The position numbers and the translations under genes were made by a program. Shown here piece by piece: positions 35,268 to 51,342 of a stretch of DNA of 64,000 bases. The stretch covers positions 79,019,059 to 79,083,058 of the forward strand of contig OZ026623.1 in assembly GCA_964020975.1 (NCBI GenBank), read 5' to 3'. The DNA comes from Hermodice carunculata. Its lineage: Eukaryota > Annelida > Polychaeta > Eunicida > Amphinomidae. Numbering within the stretch: position 1 is the stretch's first letter; the number at the start of each line of letters is the position of its first letter. The notes under the pieces were generated by a model. It did no database searches. It worked only from the letters and a program-made list of their open reading frames with translations, and had not been told where the DNA came from.

Positions 35268-36487
35268 GCTCGGCACAGTTAGGATAGCCTTGAACAGCAC
35301 ACCTGCTTTAAACCCATAAATTACCTTTTAAACCAATTTCTCTAGACTAAAGTGACCAGTATATGCCTATCAAAAATAGTTGGGGACCAGCTGTAAGATT
35401 TACAGAATGAGAGCACGCTGGGAAATTCCTGTGAAAACCAAGGGAATTTGTGGCTCAGTTGCAATTAAACAATTCTGCTCATATTTACAGGGAGTTTGGA
35501 CATAAAGGATGCGGAATCAAATGGTTCGTTAGTCTCAGAGAGTAGCGAGTAGCGTTATTACCACAAATTGGTTGAGCAGGGCTAGTGCATGGGACTCATA
35601 AAAAAAACACACATTCTGGTATCGCACAATCAGGGAAGACACAAGGTTGTTGCTACACTGGCAAGATCATTGACACACTGACAGAGTGTCTGTACATAAA
35701 TACAAACACTGGAAGTACGTCATTCATAGTATCACGTTGTATATTGTTGCACTATGTCACTTTGGCGCCCGTACTCTCTACAGAAACAAGCTGACTGGAT
35801 GTATTCTTTACTGATGTCTACATTTTCCACCATCTAAGTCGTTGTTTCCATTTAACATTTGATACTCAGCTAAATCTTGAACATCCTACCAAACATCAAT
35901 AAACCTGAAAAATATGCAAAATGGTGAATCCTCTGCCACGTCCAGCCCATATGAACTTGAGTCAGAGCCTTGCTTCTCAAGGAGCATATGGGGAGGTACG
36001 TGGCACCTTGAGATCGACTTACTTTTCTTTTCGGTCATACGGTTTCTCCGCGCCAGCAGCTGCCCCTGTTTTGGGCTTGACAACAAGCACATAAAGTTCC
36101 ACGGTACTCGCCCGAGATGTGTTACAGAATCCATATGATAACACAACACACTCCCTCCTATAATGGGTAGGAAATAATATCATCATGTATACCATATGCA
36201 TATGCGCATGTAGGCAGATATCCCGCAGAGTTTTTTTACCCTATCACCATAGAATGATACAGGACAACACTCCACATGCATGTTTAACTATAGGCAAAGC
36301 ATTATATACAGATCAAAAATACACACTAATAAAAACACAATGACTGAGAGATGCAGCTTATGGACTTGTCTCATTTTTCAAGTGACATTTGTGTCCTGTT
36401 GGAGTTGGGGAGACAACTTTGCAACACCTATATGTTGTATTTTCTTCTGATCATTCACACACATCCCCCCCAAAAAAATAAATAAAA

Positions 36488-36490
36488 ATG

Positions 36491-36558
<68 letters not shown>

Positions 36559-36569
36559 GATGATAATAC

Positions 36570-36647
<78 letters not shown>
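36488..36647. repeat. (AAT)n microsatellite with GAT interruptions
   Basis: About 53 trinucleotides; a few GAT units at 36550-36565. It is preceded by a C8A7 run at 36464-36478. Confidence 0.95.
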
Positions 36648-36650
<3 letters not shown>

Positions 36651-39600
36651 TAATAGTTCAGGTCAGAAACAATCTTGACCTTCTCTCAATTTATTCAAAC
36701 CTTTATTGTAGAGTTTTATATTTTTAAGAGTAGAGCTGCACTTGCCAGAGTACAGGTTGTGGAGTAAATATACATTTCTGTCTTTGTCGATCACATGTTT
36801 GGACACTGCATTTTGCCAGCACTGATCTGCACACGTGGAATCAAATAATGTTGGGTGCCATCCTTTTTTACTTTGAAACCTATGTTCCATGTCTTTAGCT
36901 TCCATCGCACCATTGCATTCTATGTTGTTATGATAAACATTGTTTAACTTTATTCTCATCTCAATTATAAACACACCTTGCAAAAACTACAAGTGTCTCT
37001 CTCTGTTACCTGCATCCCATGCCTTCCACTGCGGAAAATCCCTGCTGTTTATACCTTGACATTTTAAAGTCCAGGATGTAAGGACTAAGACCATTGATGC
37101 ATAGTCGGTATTATATAGTGGTATATTCACTTAGGCGTTGTAGAGCACGGGAGCGGAGACTAGAGAACAATGACCAACCGCAGGTTACTTTCTTTTCTTT
37201 GCCGCGGGGATATTTTACCCTGTGGAAAGTGTGTGAGGGCGCAAGTTGCCACCATGGTGTGTAGTCATTCCTTTGCATTGGTCATCCTTCATGCCATGTT
37301 ATCTAAAATTGATTGCCTTTTTGGGGGGGGGAGAGTCCTCAGAGAAAGAAACATATTCCTGCCAAAAGTATTCCCCATTGCTTGACCAATTATTGTTATA
37401 ATTTCCAGTATTCATAGGGGACTTACAGTGTGCCTTCCAGGCTGTATATGGGACTCCTGCCTATGGCCAGTATGGCCAGCACGTCCCCCTTACACTTGGG
37501 TTCAAATTCAGTCCCGATCTCAGGTTTGTGAACTCTAACTTGCGTCTGGCTTAACCCGGGCCTGACCAGGTCCCAGGTGCATTGCACAGGGTTTGCTTAA
37601 GCAAATTACACAATCGTATGTCCAAGTCAGAGGGACATAATTCCTTTCCAAATAATTACCCTTCTCCTTCGTATGTTACTATAATCTTTAGCGCAGTTTC
37701 AATGCCTTCCATGCACAAACACTTCTTGGCTGGGTTGGTTACATTCTACACTGGGCTGTGTATCCTTACCTTGTTATTCATGTTACAGGCATTACAACCA
37801 AATTAAAATTTTACTTCAGCTGAGTGACGCTGGACAGAAAATAATAAATACAGAGAAAAAGAAGAAAAATATTTTGAAAATAATTTATTGGTTTCCCAGT
37901 TCCAATGAGATATTGTTTTTCTATTTGGTTAAATAAGCCTCCAATCATTGCTTCACAAGAAATAGTTGCGTGCTTTACCAGTTTCAATAAATGGTGTATT
38001 TCACAACACATGGGACATATTTCATTCCCAAATGCCCCAAAATATAATTACAATTTCCCATTCCCGGGAACAAATGTAGTTACTTTCATTTCTTCTTTTA
38101 TTCCACACAATCTGTTCATTAATATTGACATCCGATATACCTTGTGTCATATTTCACATGTATATGCTGTACGAAACCCGGCATTATTAATCTACATATG
38201 AATATTCAGTTACATTGCATAACATCACACAGGCCTATGTAAACTATGTAAAGAGCTACAAATGTGTGAGTGAAAAAGTATACAAATGAAACTGCTGGAC
38301 CACAATAAATTTTACATTCTGTTAAAAATATGAACATTCTAACTGGATCGTATTTTGCCTACTACAATACATTCTGGCTATGGAAGTTCCGCTTGATTTA
38401 TAAAAAGATACTGCACAAGTAGAAAATGCATGAGCAGCATTTAAACACTTGAAATACCACGCCTGAACATCAATCCCAAGGAGGATCTGTGGTACAATTA
38501 TTCCCGATGATATCGCTGGATGTTTGCCATCAGCCAGTAAAGTGCGATGGTCTGAAACAATGGCAAGACAAGAAGAGTTGCTTACAAAAAAAAAAAAAAA
38601 AAAAAAAAAAAGCGAATAAAATACCCCCACAATGCAAACAGGCAAAGGTGAATTCCAAACTGCTAGATATTGAGAAAGTGTCGAATTAAAAGAATAAAAT
38701 ACAACGTAGCTGTAGAACAGAGATGTGCAAAGATAGAAGACGGTAAATAGATGGGTCACTGATGCCTACAGATTTATTTTTATAAAAAAAAACAAAAAAA
38801 CCTCTACTACAATGTTCGCAATACACTAAAATCGCGCATTGACGTAACGTGTCCTTCCCAAGATTGCTCGTTGTCTAAGATATATTTATGTCAAGTGAAC
38901 AGGTCTCCGGCACAAATACCATTCTAGTCATAGAGGATGTTGATAGGGTATGATCAGATAGCACACTAAGGCAATGTTTCAAGTATCATATATAATCCTA
39001 TATAATTAAAAAGGAAACGTTTCTAGAGAATATTACAAATGCGTATTACATTCATTGTAATGCCAGGATTTAATAGGGATGATCAAATATGGAAAGAGTG
39101 GAGTTCCATTATCCGTAAAGGAGGTTTTTAATGTCTCAATTGTCAAATTGAGCATGCATTTCTAAACAGCCAATTGTGGGCGTATTATGGATGCTTCCAG
39201 GCCATCTTGAAATAATGTACCTTAAATACAGCTGTATAACTCAACACGAATGGAAAAGGTAGACTCTCTTGTTTCCAAAAGGTTCAGACTATGGTTTAGC
39301 ACTTAAAACATGTTTTTTTCTTATCGCTGCTTGCCTATTTTTCTAGGGCTTCTAGGTCGTTCCTAAAAGTATGTTTTTATATTGTCCTTCCATTGACGTA
39401 AGAAATCAATTTTGTACGTGTGTGGCTCTTCATTTGCTCCATTTACCGATGACTGTTCATGATATATATATATATATATATTTGTGTGTATTTATCTTCA
39501 ATCTTACAGCTCTTATGTTCTAATAAAGAGTAAGTTGTCATAATGCACAATTAAAATATCTATGTATATGCGCAGCGTTTTGCATTTCTAAAGTGAAACT

Positions 39601-40119
39601 CTCAAAAATTGTATGTACATAAATGAGAAATAGATGAAAATAAATACAATTACAAATAACTCTTCAGATTGTGGATAGAAGAAATGAACTTTCGAAGTTG
39701 AACTGGAATAAACTTGTGTCCAAGGGACAGGGCGTCGGTGTGACTTCACATGAATAAATAACTACAAAAGTTCGAATATTTGATACTGTTGATAATGTGT
39801 CCATCTTGTTTGTATTTTCATTTGTAGACCATAATATTTTATACGTATTATTCTTTATAATACAGCGCTTGGCTGGGGAGAAGAGTAGCTTTGCATGCGG
39901 AGGTAGTTGTTTTCAACCATTACCCGTGGATGGGGTCGGTGCTTATTTTAATTTGTTGCTTAATTGATACATGGATACTCAGGGACTCAGCTAGTAGATA
40001 CTTTATGTCAACTTTTTTCCTGCAATTAGCGGGAAAAGTAATTTTTTCCACCTGTACTGCCAATATATAAGAAACAACAAAGCAAGCCATTGTTTCTTTT
40101 TGGACGGACATTCAGTGGG

Positions 40120-41095
40120 TCTTGATGAGGTCAATTTTGTTGGAATTTATATGGATTTGTCCAAGGCGTAACAGAAAATGCCCCAGGGAATGGGGACCGG
40201 CGACACGCCTTGCCCTGAAAATAAGACTAGCAGGAAAAATATCATGTCATGATGGTGATTTATTTCTTTGCACAGATTGCAAACAAGCTAGGCTTCAGAC
40301 AGACCCTAATTCAGATGAGTACAAACATCAAACGTCTAAGCGCAATAGTTGGTGAGGTATATAGCACTTATGATGATGGTGTGCAATGTGTAAATAACAA
40401 CAACGGAAATGACAGAAATCCCAAGGAGAAAAACACATCCAATGACTACAGTCCTGAAATAGAAGTTCAGAGAAGCACCACACTATTACAACCTTTGCAT
40501 GCTTACGTACTTTTCAGTTTACAAAGTGCCGCACCTGATAATGTCAAGACAGCTGCATTGGGAGACACTGTGTCTGCCCACATTGTTGAAGCGAAAGAGG
40601 TTTTCAGGGAAAACTGTGATACCACTGATCTAAGTTAATTGCCAAAGAGGAACGATTCGACCTCAAGCTATAAGTCAGACACAAATAGAAATGATACTGG
40701 TGATGGCATAATCAAGATAGAAAGGTCGCAAATTTGAAAATCATAGTTAAAAATTCTTTGGGCCTTGGTGTCATTCCACGTTCCCATCCTGAAGAACTCA
40801 ACATTCCTTATGCTGATAGATTTAACAGTTTTGAAATGCAAGTGGAGAACTTGCAAACGACAGTAGATCAGTCGGTTTGCGAAAACACAGAGATTCGTGA
40901 ACAAATAAAACCCAAGCCCACATATGCTAATATTGTACAAACAAACGAACCATTGCAGACCTGTCCTGGAAACATGCCAAGTGCATTCCTAACGTCTGAC
41001 ACTATCTCAGGACATAATGACCCAGTCGAAATAAGTATGCATGTACGTATATTCTTTATTACCTCCATTTGCTGTAGAGATACATATAAATAAAA
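40120..41095 (+). mobile_element. LINE ORF1-like relic
   Basis: Three forward frames carry protein-like text in sequence. A Cys-rich part includes HDGDLFLCTDCKQ (40240-40280), then SLQSAAPDNVKTAALGDTVS and IVEAKEVF (40520-40600), then LGVIPRSHPEELN, FEMQVENLQTTVDQSVCE and EQIKPKPTYANIVQT (40765-40945). A zinc-finger-like start, a coiled-coil middle and a YANIVQ-type linker fit the ORF1 protein of CR1/Jockey-like LINEs. An ORF2 relic begins about 1 kb downstream on the same strand, so the two may be one element. The copy is decayed. Confidence 0.5.
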
Positions 41096-41136
41096 TATAC
41101 ATCAGATGTTAGTCAACAGAGATTTATAATAACAAG

Positions 41137-41690
41137 TTACAAACAATGATTAAACATGTTGGAGTAGAGCTTTGCCTTGATGGCTATGTACATGAGGACA
41201 TTCATGATCGTATTGGTAAGGCCAAGAGAGCCCTTAATGCCATGACAGGATTGGGCATACGTAGCCAATCCTGCCATGCCATTTTTAAGAATCGCAATGG
41301 TAGTTATTGGCCAGGGACAGATCAGCAGGGCATTTGCACAAACCCTGAGACAATGCATACGGCTGAGCAGCAATCTGTTGGTAACGGAATCACGGTCCGA
41401 CACAAAACCAAAGACGTTTTTGTACCTGGGTGTGCTCACTAAAGACGGGGCAGCCTCGCCTGAATAGACCGAGCCAGTGTCGCTGCCTCAGAGTCTTCAA
41501 TGGACTCTCAGGTCTATCGTATACCCAGATAAGCTGTTAGGAAAGCAAGGTGCAACGAGCGCTTTCGTTGTAAAGTTATACAGGGGAATGGCATGTCTCA
41601 GCCAGGGAGATCCAAAAGGACACCAGAACCAAGCAGAGACCTGTTTGTTTTTAGAGTACTCCCCAGCACTGAGACCAATGACTTAAAATT
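41137..41690 (+). mobile_element. Fragment resembling the C-terminal part of a LINE ORF2
   Basis: HVGVELCLDGYVHEDIHDRI followed by GKAKRALNAMTGLGI resembles the region after the RT in LINE ORF2 proteins (a Y/H-GV..L strand, then a K..RALN..... GI helix). In that family it should lie after the RT, but here it sits between the ORF1-like relic and the endonuclease. It would therefore be a separate insertion or a rearranged piece. Confidence 0.35.
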
Positions 41691-41904
41691 ACATGTTCTA
41701 GACAGGGATTCATGCTAAGTGCGCTGGAGTGTTGATCCAAAGCAAGAGCTAGAAACCATTCATTTAAACCTCTAATGCCTGCATCCCAGTGCGGAAACTT
41801 TTTGATTGGTACTTATGGGCAAGTGGTGTTACAGAGAGAAAGTGGGATCCCCCCCAGCAATATGGAGGATCGCCGCTGATATACTCTTTTTATGGCCCTT
41901 CTGG

Positions 41905-42021
41905 TTTTTTGTTTGTTTTTTTCTGTTTGTTTGTTTTTTTGTTTTTTTTGTTTTTGTTTTTTGTTTTTTTTGTTTTGTTTTGTTTGTTTTTTTGTTTTTG
42001 TTTTGTTTTGTTTTTCTTTTT
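41905..42021. repeat. Degenerate (TTTTG)n tract
   Basis: T/G-only low-complexity DNA, open in several frames by composition alone. Confidence 0.9.
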
Positions 42022-42149
42022 TTGACTTCTATGCAAGGTTTCATACTTCAGACCTGCATCATATAACTGTAACGGGTATAACCCGGACAGAATCAAATCA
42101 ATCGGTTCTTTCGTTTATACACATGATTTTACACGTATACAAGAACACT

Positions 42150-45100
42150 CCTTTGGTTATTGCCAAGTCAACTTGACATTTTTTCTGAAAGTATTGAGGG
42201 TATTCATGTTCATGGTGTGTATGGTATGCCCGATGGTCAGTTTATATTGGTAGGCCCTATGGGGGTTGTGATATTATCGGGAATGACCCCTTCACATGTG
42301 AAGTCACGCCTATCGTGTGTGATTCTACAAGGGTATGTGCCGTTTGTACAAACAATGGCGATATCAGTTTTTTGCTGTTCTGTGATTATATGCCCTGTGA
42401 TAGTAACAATGATGAAAACATTAACATATTCAATGAGTCATTAGTAGAGATTGGTCCCATCGCATGTCAAGATAATTATAGACAGTATCATTTTGGCCGC
42501 CGACTTCAACACTGACCGAGTCCTGGGTGTTCCACCAGTACAAAAATACTTTCATGGTTTATACGTAAAGAGTCATTGTTTTGTGTTACGTGGCACCAGT
42601 AAAGTTCGATTGACTACACACATACGAGAGTATGAACTTTTAATGCTAGCCCTCCAATAGACCACTTTATTCTCACTGCTAATTTATATGGTAATGTCCA
42701 AAAATGCATTTCACTCTTTGGTGGGGAAACCTTGTCCGATTATGATGCTATCTCTACAGTTATCAGTTAACGTGGGTTACTCGAGTAAGCAATCAGCCAC
42801 ACAGTGTGTACCTAAGGGGATGCAAGCTTCACTTGAAGACATTAACAATTATCAGTGAGATCTAGACTTATTATTATGTGAAATTGATATTCATTGGAAA
42901 GCTTTACAGTGCTAAAAAATCGTGTGCAAAAGCCACCCTCCTGAACTACAGGAACTTTTAGATGCAAAAATTCATTCATGTATCTCATCCAGTGATCACC
43001 CCCCCCCCCCCCCCCCCCCACTCGGGTACTCGAAAACACAAGGTGATACCCAGATGAAATGAGCATGTTGAAGAGCACAGCAGACAAGCGCTATTTTGGC
43101 ATAACATCGGGAAAGAGAACAGTTCCCCCAGACACGGTGCTGTTGCAGATATCCATCTGACCTAACAAAGTACCATCCTGCGGTTTGTTTTGTTAAGCAA
43201 AACAGAGAAATGTGTGTGGGGAATAAAATGACAAACGCTATCCAAACAGACCATAATAGCAGTGTTTGGAATGAAGTAAAACGAGTGAGGGGGAAGATAT
43301 GTCCTGAAACAGTGTTGATGGCGCAATCGGTAAGGATAAGATCGGAACATTTTTTGCCAAATAGTATAACTTGCTTTACAATAGTGTCTCTTACAACAAG
43401 GACGAAATGTGTAATTTGTTCACAGACGTTGAAGGTGAAATACTGTCGAAATGTTGTAATAGAGATCAGTATTACAAACATCTTGTGCCAGTAAAAGATA
43501 TAGAAATTGCTGGTGGGTCGCTTCAATGTGGTTAATCTGATGGCGATGAGTGTCCCTACACTGATCATCTCAAGCATGAAACGAAATGGTTATTTTTGTA
43601 TTGAGCGTTACACAGTACAAGTCTCATAAGGCATGGATTCTCACTTAAAGACCTGTGCCTATCTACTGAATGGCTCTTATAATTATAGGGGAATTTCTCT
43701 TGTCATGGGGAAAGAAATCGATAGGGTCATACTCAATAGCAATTGCGCAGTCGTGAATACTTCAGACTTACAATTTGCCTTCAAGTGTCAGCATTCCACT
43801 ACCCACTGTACTTTCATAGCCGAGGAGGCCATACAATGTTACGGTAGTGAAGGTGGAAATGTAAATGCCCTGCTGTCAGATGCAAGTAAAGCTTTTGATC
43901 GGATCGAATCTGTTAAACTGCGCAGATTGTTAATTCGGAAAATGACTATTCCCTTTAACTGTACGTTTTATTGCTGCATCATATACTTTTCAGTACGCCA
44001 AAATGCAATGGAGTGATTTCCACAGTGAATCTTTCGCAATTAAGAATGGAGATAAACAAGGTGGGGTTCTCTCGCCTGTTATATTCACAGGGTATTATGA
44101 TATCCTTCTAATCAGATGCAAAACAATGGGTTTGGATGTCACGTAGGAAACGTATTTCTTGCTGCATTGAGTTGTGCTGATGACATAGTTATTTAAGCCC
44201 CCGCCAAATCATCATTAAAGAAGCTTATGTCAATATGTACTGAGTATAGCAATGGGTACAAAATATTATAAAAATGTAAGCTTATAATTGTCGGAGACAC
44301 ATATCCCCTTGCAGGAGTTTCATTTCATCATCAGAAGGTGTAATGTGTTCAAACTGACAAATATTTGGGAAATATATTTCGTAGCGATATATGTAAGGAA
44401 CAAATTGATTATGCAGTTGGGGATAAGTTTAACAGGTGTAATTTACTTATCGCTCAGTTAGGCAAAGCACTTTCTCAGATTAAGTACCGGTTTTTTAAAG
44501 TCTTTCTGTAAGTCTCTGTATGGTTGTGTTCTCTGGGACCTTTCAGCATTACATGTCAACAAAATTATCACAGCGTGGCGTAAATGTATCCGCAGATTAT
44601 TTGGTATTCCTGTTAACACTAACTGCAGCTTACTTAGTTTGTTGTGTGACACCAGCCTCATTGAATATTTCTTAAATTTGTTATCTCTTGCATCGAAAGT
44701 GTTTACAGCTGTGTAGCCATGGAGCATTATATGGTAGGAGGTTAAAGGCTTGCAATAGCAATAGCATTTTTTAGATAGCATGTTTTTGGCATAAATGCGA
44801 ATGACTTTCATTCTTTTCTGATATGCCTAAATGCACATTTACTCAATATCAAAAAAATTACTCAAAATTGACAGTAATATCTCAAATGTCACAAACCTGA
44901 CACATTAAGTTGACACATTGACTCAGGGTTGGCAGTTAAATAGAGCTTAATTGTGTGAAGAGTAGGTGTCATCATGGAGTTTGTTTTACATCTCTGGTGC
45001 AGGATGTACATTGTTGCAGTCCTTGTTAGGATTTCCCTTGGTTTATACAGGTGGTCTAGCTGCAACTGTTTATTTTACAATCACTGGGACTGAATATAAT

Positions 45101-45170
45101 GCCCCAGCTTGTTTCCACTTCAGTTAAACATTGGCGGATGGTTTAATTAGGATAAGCTGTCAAGCTAGAA
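42150..45170 (+). mobile_element. Decayed LINE ORF2 with endonuclease, linker and RT
   Basis: Endonuclease text comes first: SQLDIFSESIEG and GMPDGQFILVGP (42162-42260), VCAVCTNNGDISFLLFCDYM (42336-42395) and IILAADFNTDRVLG (42485-42530, with the DFN motif). The linker shows LFGGETLSDYDAIS (42718-42760), WNEVKRVRGKI (43270) and ICSQTLKVKY. The RT follows: NYRGISLVMGKEIDRVIL (43681-43735), FKCQHSTTHCTFIAEEAIQC (43790-43850), LLSDASKAFDRIE (43870-43908) and KNGDKQGGVLSPVIF (44045-44088). A C-terminal part includes WRKCIRRLFGIPVN (44577-44615). Weak similarity runs to about 45170. Frameshifts and stops are frequent, and a C21 run lies in the linker. A common LINE type in marine invertebrates; clade not settled. 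Confidence 0.85.
42999..43019. repeat. Poly(C) run of about 20
   Basis: A C homopolymer inside the linker region of the LINE ORF2 relic; length is likely to be uncertain in the assembly. Confidence 0.9.
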
Positions 45171-45184
45171 AGTGTATATATTGG

Positions 45185-45652
45185 TTCAGGGGTAAGTCAA
45201 ATTGTTCTTATCTGAACCTGTACTATGCAAATTTGGTAATTATAGTTTGTTTGACAGGTATTCTTCTTTGATATGAAGTTTAGCATATATAAGCAAAACT
45301 TCACGTATTTAGCTAATTCATCAATTGCCATGTTCATATTTATTCATTATTATGTGGGTTGTCTTTGCTGAATATTTAGCTTAGACAAGAAGCCGCCACT
45401 CAGACAGACATGTACGGGTAAAAGGCTCCAAAACATTTTGAGTAGTTACCCGCTGAAGACCCTTTAATTTATTTGCGCTTATAAAGCCTATGTCAAAATT
45501 TTACAGAGGAACGTGTGCAATATGGACAATAGTACTTCTATGTATATAAGCTAGACAGGGACAGGTTAGTTTATGGAGAGTAAAGAGTTCAGACAGCAGA
45601 ATAGGGTAAAGACTACTAGGAAGTGGTTTTGGACAATAGGACACAAATACAA
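45185..45652 (+). repeat. 470-bp dispersed repeat, copy 1
   Basis: Starts TTCAGGGGTAAGTCAAATTG and ends GGACACAAATAC. Internal landmarks are AAGCAAAACTTCACGTATT, GTTACCCGCTGAAGACCC and AAGTGGTTTTGGACA. It begins about 15 bp after the last LINE similarity. It shares both ends with copies at 48599-49030 and 59018-59488 (reverse). No inverted ends or coding capacity are clear, so it is probably a non-autonomous mobile element. Confidence 0.85.
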
Positions 45653-48266
<2,614 letters not shown>

Positions 48267-48466
48267 NNNNNNNNNNNNNNNNNNNNNNNNNNNNNNNNNN
48301 NNNNNNNNNNNNNNNNNNNNNNNNNNNNNNNNNNNNNNNNNNNNNNNNNNNNNNNNNNNNNNNNNNNNNNNNNNNNNNNNNNNNNNNNNNNNNNNNNNNN
48401 NNNNNNNNNNNNNNNNNNNNNNNNNNNNNNNNNNNNNNNNNNNNNNNNNNNNNNNNNNNNNNNNNN
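48267..48466. other. Assembly gap of exactly 200 N
   Basis: Preceded by a G-rich run (48249-48262), a likely cause of the break. Same placeholder length as the first gap. Confidence 0.98.
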
Positions 48467-48598
48467 TGTTCCACTTTCCCTACCAACTCTGTGTAAAATT
48501 CATGTACCTCATTTTTTTACACTCTGAAAGAAATATACATTTCAAACTTAATTAACTCTTTCTCTCTATAAGAGACTTGAGTAGAAATGCAAAATTGG

Positions 48599-49030
48599 TT
48601 CAGGGGTAAGTCAAATTGTTCTTATCTGAACTTGTACCAAACAAATTTAATTTTTTGGTTTCTTTGACAGATATTCTTCTTTCATGATAAAGCTCTGCAT
48701 TTATAAGCAAAACTTCACGTATTCAGTTAATTCATCATTTGCCACGTTCATATTTATTCATTATTATGTGGATTGTCCTTGCTTACACAAGGAGCCGCTA
48801 CTCAGAGAGATATGTACGTGTAATAGGCTCCAGAACGTGTTGATTAGTTACCCGCTGAAGACCCTTTAATTTATTTGGGCTAATACAGCCTATGTCAAAA
48901 TTTTACAGAGGGACGTGTGCAATATGGACAATAGTAATTTCATATGTATATAGGCTAGACAGTTCGGACTGCGGAATAGGGTAATGACTTCTTGGAAGTG
49001 GTTCTGGGCATAAAGACACAAATACAAATA
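48599..49030 (+). repeat. 470-bp dispersed repeat, copy 2
   Basis: Starts TTCAGGGGTAAGTC and ends GACACAAATACAAATA. About 30 bp present in copies 1 and 3 (between CTAGACAG and the TTCGGACTG block near 48960) is missing here, and a segment around 48780 is slightly shorter. Confidence 0.85.
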
Positions 49031-51146
49031 TGGCCCAATTGCCCCTCAAAATTTGAAAGAAATGCCTGCCCACAGGCAAGATTGAGATTTTACTGAGCAT
49101 AATGACTTTAGGCCCAGAGGCTTGTGGGCTTTTTTACACAAACAGGATATCTGTTTTATGCCTACCTTTCACAGTGGCCTATACTTTTCTTTTTTAAAAC
49201 CTAAGCATAGGCTACAAATGTTCCACCATTTATATTCTAATATAGCAAAAACCACGCAAATCTGAAAAAGTTTACTTTCAAAAGCCTATATATTCTTAGT
49301 TGTTAAAGACAGTTTGCTGGCTTGGTTTATTATTACATGGTAGACCCCGCCTAATACGTGTATAGATCTTGCCTGACTCTTCAGGATTTTGTTTTGATGC
49401 TTTTTTTATATTTATCCATTGAGTTAGGCTCTCAGTATTAACAGTGAACCTATAATTATCATTTAGGTTTTAGTAATTTATTAGAACTTCATGCGCTATT
49501 AAATTAACAACTGTTAGTTTATTACGATGCACCTACATTAGTGCAAGTAAAATGCCTAGTCAAAGTTGGATTTATTTTTTCAATTGAGTTAAATTCTTAA
49601 TAGACAATATAAATCTGAATGACCAATTATCTAAATGTTCACAATGGCAAACGATGAAGTTGTATCCATCTTTTTGTGTGGAAAAAATAGACTGGTCACT
49701 TTCATCTTGGAAGCGATCGAGTAGTTTCTGCCGATTTTCAGCGCATTGTGTTTTTGAACAGCGCTCAGATCACACATTTACATCATGTATAGTGTGGCAA
49801 TAACCCAAAATAAAACACGAACAGAACTAATATTGGCGATATGAGAAGAGATTGGGTATATTAAAGGGCTTTAAAGTACCAACATCTGGGTAGTTCTGTG
49901 GCTGCCCAATGCGCATGTAACTAAACCGTGTTTTAGGCAATGTCCACAGATCATATGGTAATTGACAGCGCCATGCGCACACGCAACGTGGGAACGTATA
50001 ACTAAACCTCTCTATTATGCGCAAGAAGTCATGGCACGGTTTTTTGTTTTTTGTCTTTTGTTTTTTGTTTGTTTTTTTGTTTTGGTTGTTTTTTTTTTTT
50101 TTTTTTTTTTTTTTGGGGGGGGGGTCGGTTTTTTGTTTTATTGGGTTTTTTTGGTTTTGTTTTTTTTTTTGTGTTTTTTGTGTGTGTTTTTTGTGTGTTT
50201 TTTTGGGGGGGGGGGTGTTTTTGCTATAGATGCACGTTTATATCTTCTTAAGTACTTTAAGTTTTAGTGAATTGTCTTTACCAAATGTAAAGTAAAGGCA
50301 TCCAGCAGGGACACAAAGGTGTGTCCAGGAGTGTAAGGTTGCAAGACATGCTTGAGTGTTGCTTGCTGATGACCGCTTTATGAATAACTTTTCATGAAGC
50401 CATGGGTCACCTTTGTTGCTTTACCCCTTGATAAGTGGCGAAATGTATAGTTTTATGCTTCTCCCAAACCGTTCAGTAGTCATATGACAACAATACGGAA
50501 CCAAAATCGGAGAAATATTACTAGTAATAGTTTGAAGCCTTCTGTATTTGAACATTTGTTCAAATGCGGTCAAAACCACTTTCCACTTAGTTTAAAGAGG
50601 AAACACAATGACAAACGAAGAAACTCTATCTATTTCAGTTAGTAAGTAAATGTGTTTGCTCCTAAATGCAAAACGTGACCCAGAAAAAAAAGTATGTTTG
50701 CCAGTAAAAAACAAAACCTGTGGCTAGAACATTTCGTCCAAGGCAGCGTTGGACATCTCGTAGGATGTGCAGGAGGTTAGCTGATAAAAGTATCTTTACG
50801 GCCATAAAATGTGAGCCCTTTTCTCAACTTTTACTTAATTTTATAAATTGCTTGAGGTGCTGAAACAAGCTCGATGCAACAGATCATAATACGTTTGTGT
50901 CCAAATTCCTTCTGATCTTAGAGGTTGTCCTGGATATGTGAATGTTTGCCTTTTGTCCAACACGAACACAGCCAGCCCTAACAACTAGTTTTTTTATCCC
51001 ACCTGAATTGTAAATCATCAGGGGTAGCACAACAAGCGACAAAAAACTAAAAAAAGTCGGCACCATTCAGTTGTTTGCCACTACCGCTATATTTCCACTT
51101 GTATATTTTGGTTGTCTTGTCATCATGTTCATTTATAAAACGCTCA
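49031..51146. other. Intronic stretch with no recognised gene
   Basis: Apart from the T/G tract at 50041-50220, nothing recognisable on either strand. Confidence 0.55.
50041..50220. repeat. T/G low-complexity tract with two long G-runs
   Basis: T26 directly followed by G10 (50089-50124), then GT-rich DNA and T7 followed by G11 (50198-50215). The G-runs could form quadruplex structures. Confidence 0.9.
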
Positions 51147-51342
51147 GAGCAGACGCCAGATTCCGGATCCTGAATTATACTGGATGCTAGATTCCTACAT
51201 TTCTTAATTGGACGCGGATTCCAAATTTTATCCTAAACTGGACGATGAATGCTGAAATAAGAGAAACAATACACCTTACACTGAAAACTAAAGTGGATGC
51301 CATATGAGATTTAGAGTGGATGCAGGATTCGGTGGAGAGGGG
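51147..51342. repeat. 195-bp direct repeat, copy A
   Basis: Starts AGAGCAGACGCCAGATTC and ends near GGATGCAGGATTCGG. Copy B is at 52761-52957. Internally it is built from short GGATGC...GATTC motifs. Confidence 0.9.

Larger units (their letters stand above)
33791..40119. other. Intronic stretch with no recognised gene
   Basis: It contains an (AAAAC)n tract at 34711-34802, a T28 run at 34903-34930, (TTG)n at 35191-35267, (AAT)n at 36488-36647, an A30 run near 38585-38611 and (AT)n near 39462-39480. Open frames of 70-145 codons occur on both strands (for example minus 36983-36663 with several cysteines) but none shows a known domain. Confidence 0.5.

Noticed and set aside
45185-45652. The 470-bp repeat as simply the 3' UTR of the neighbouring LINE
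   Set aside because: The other two copies start at the same base without any LINE coding sequence before them, which random 5' truncation would not give.
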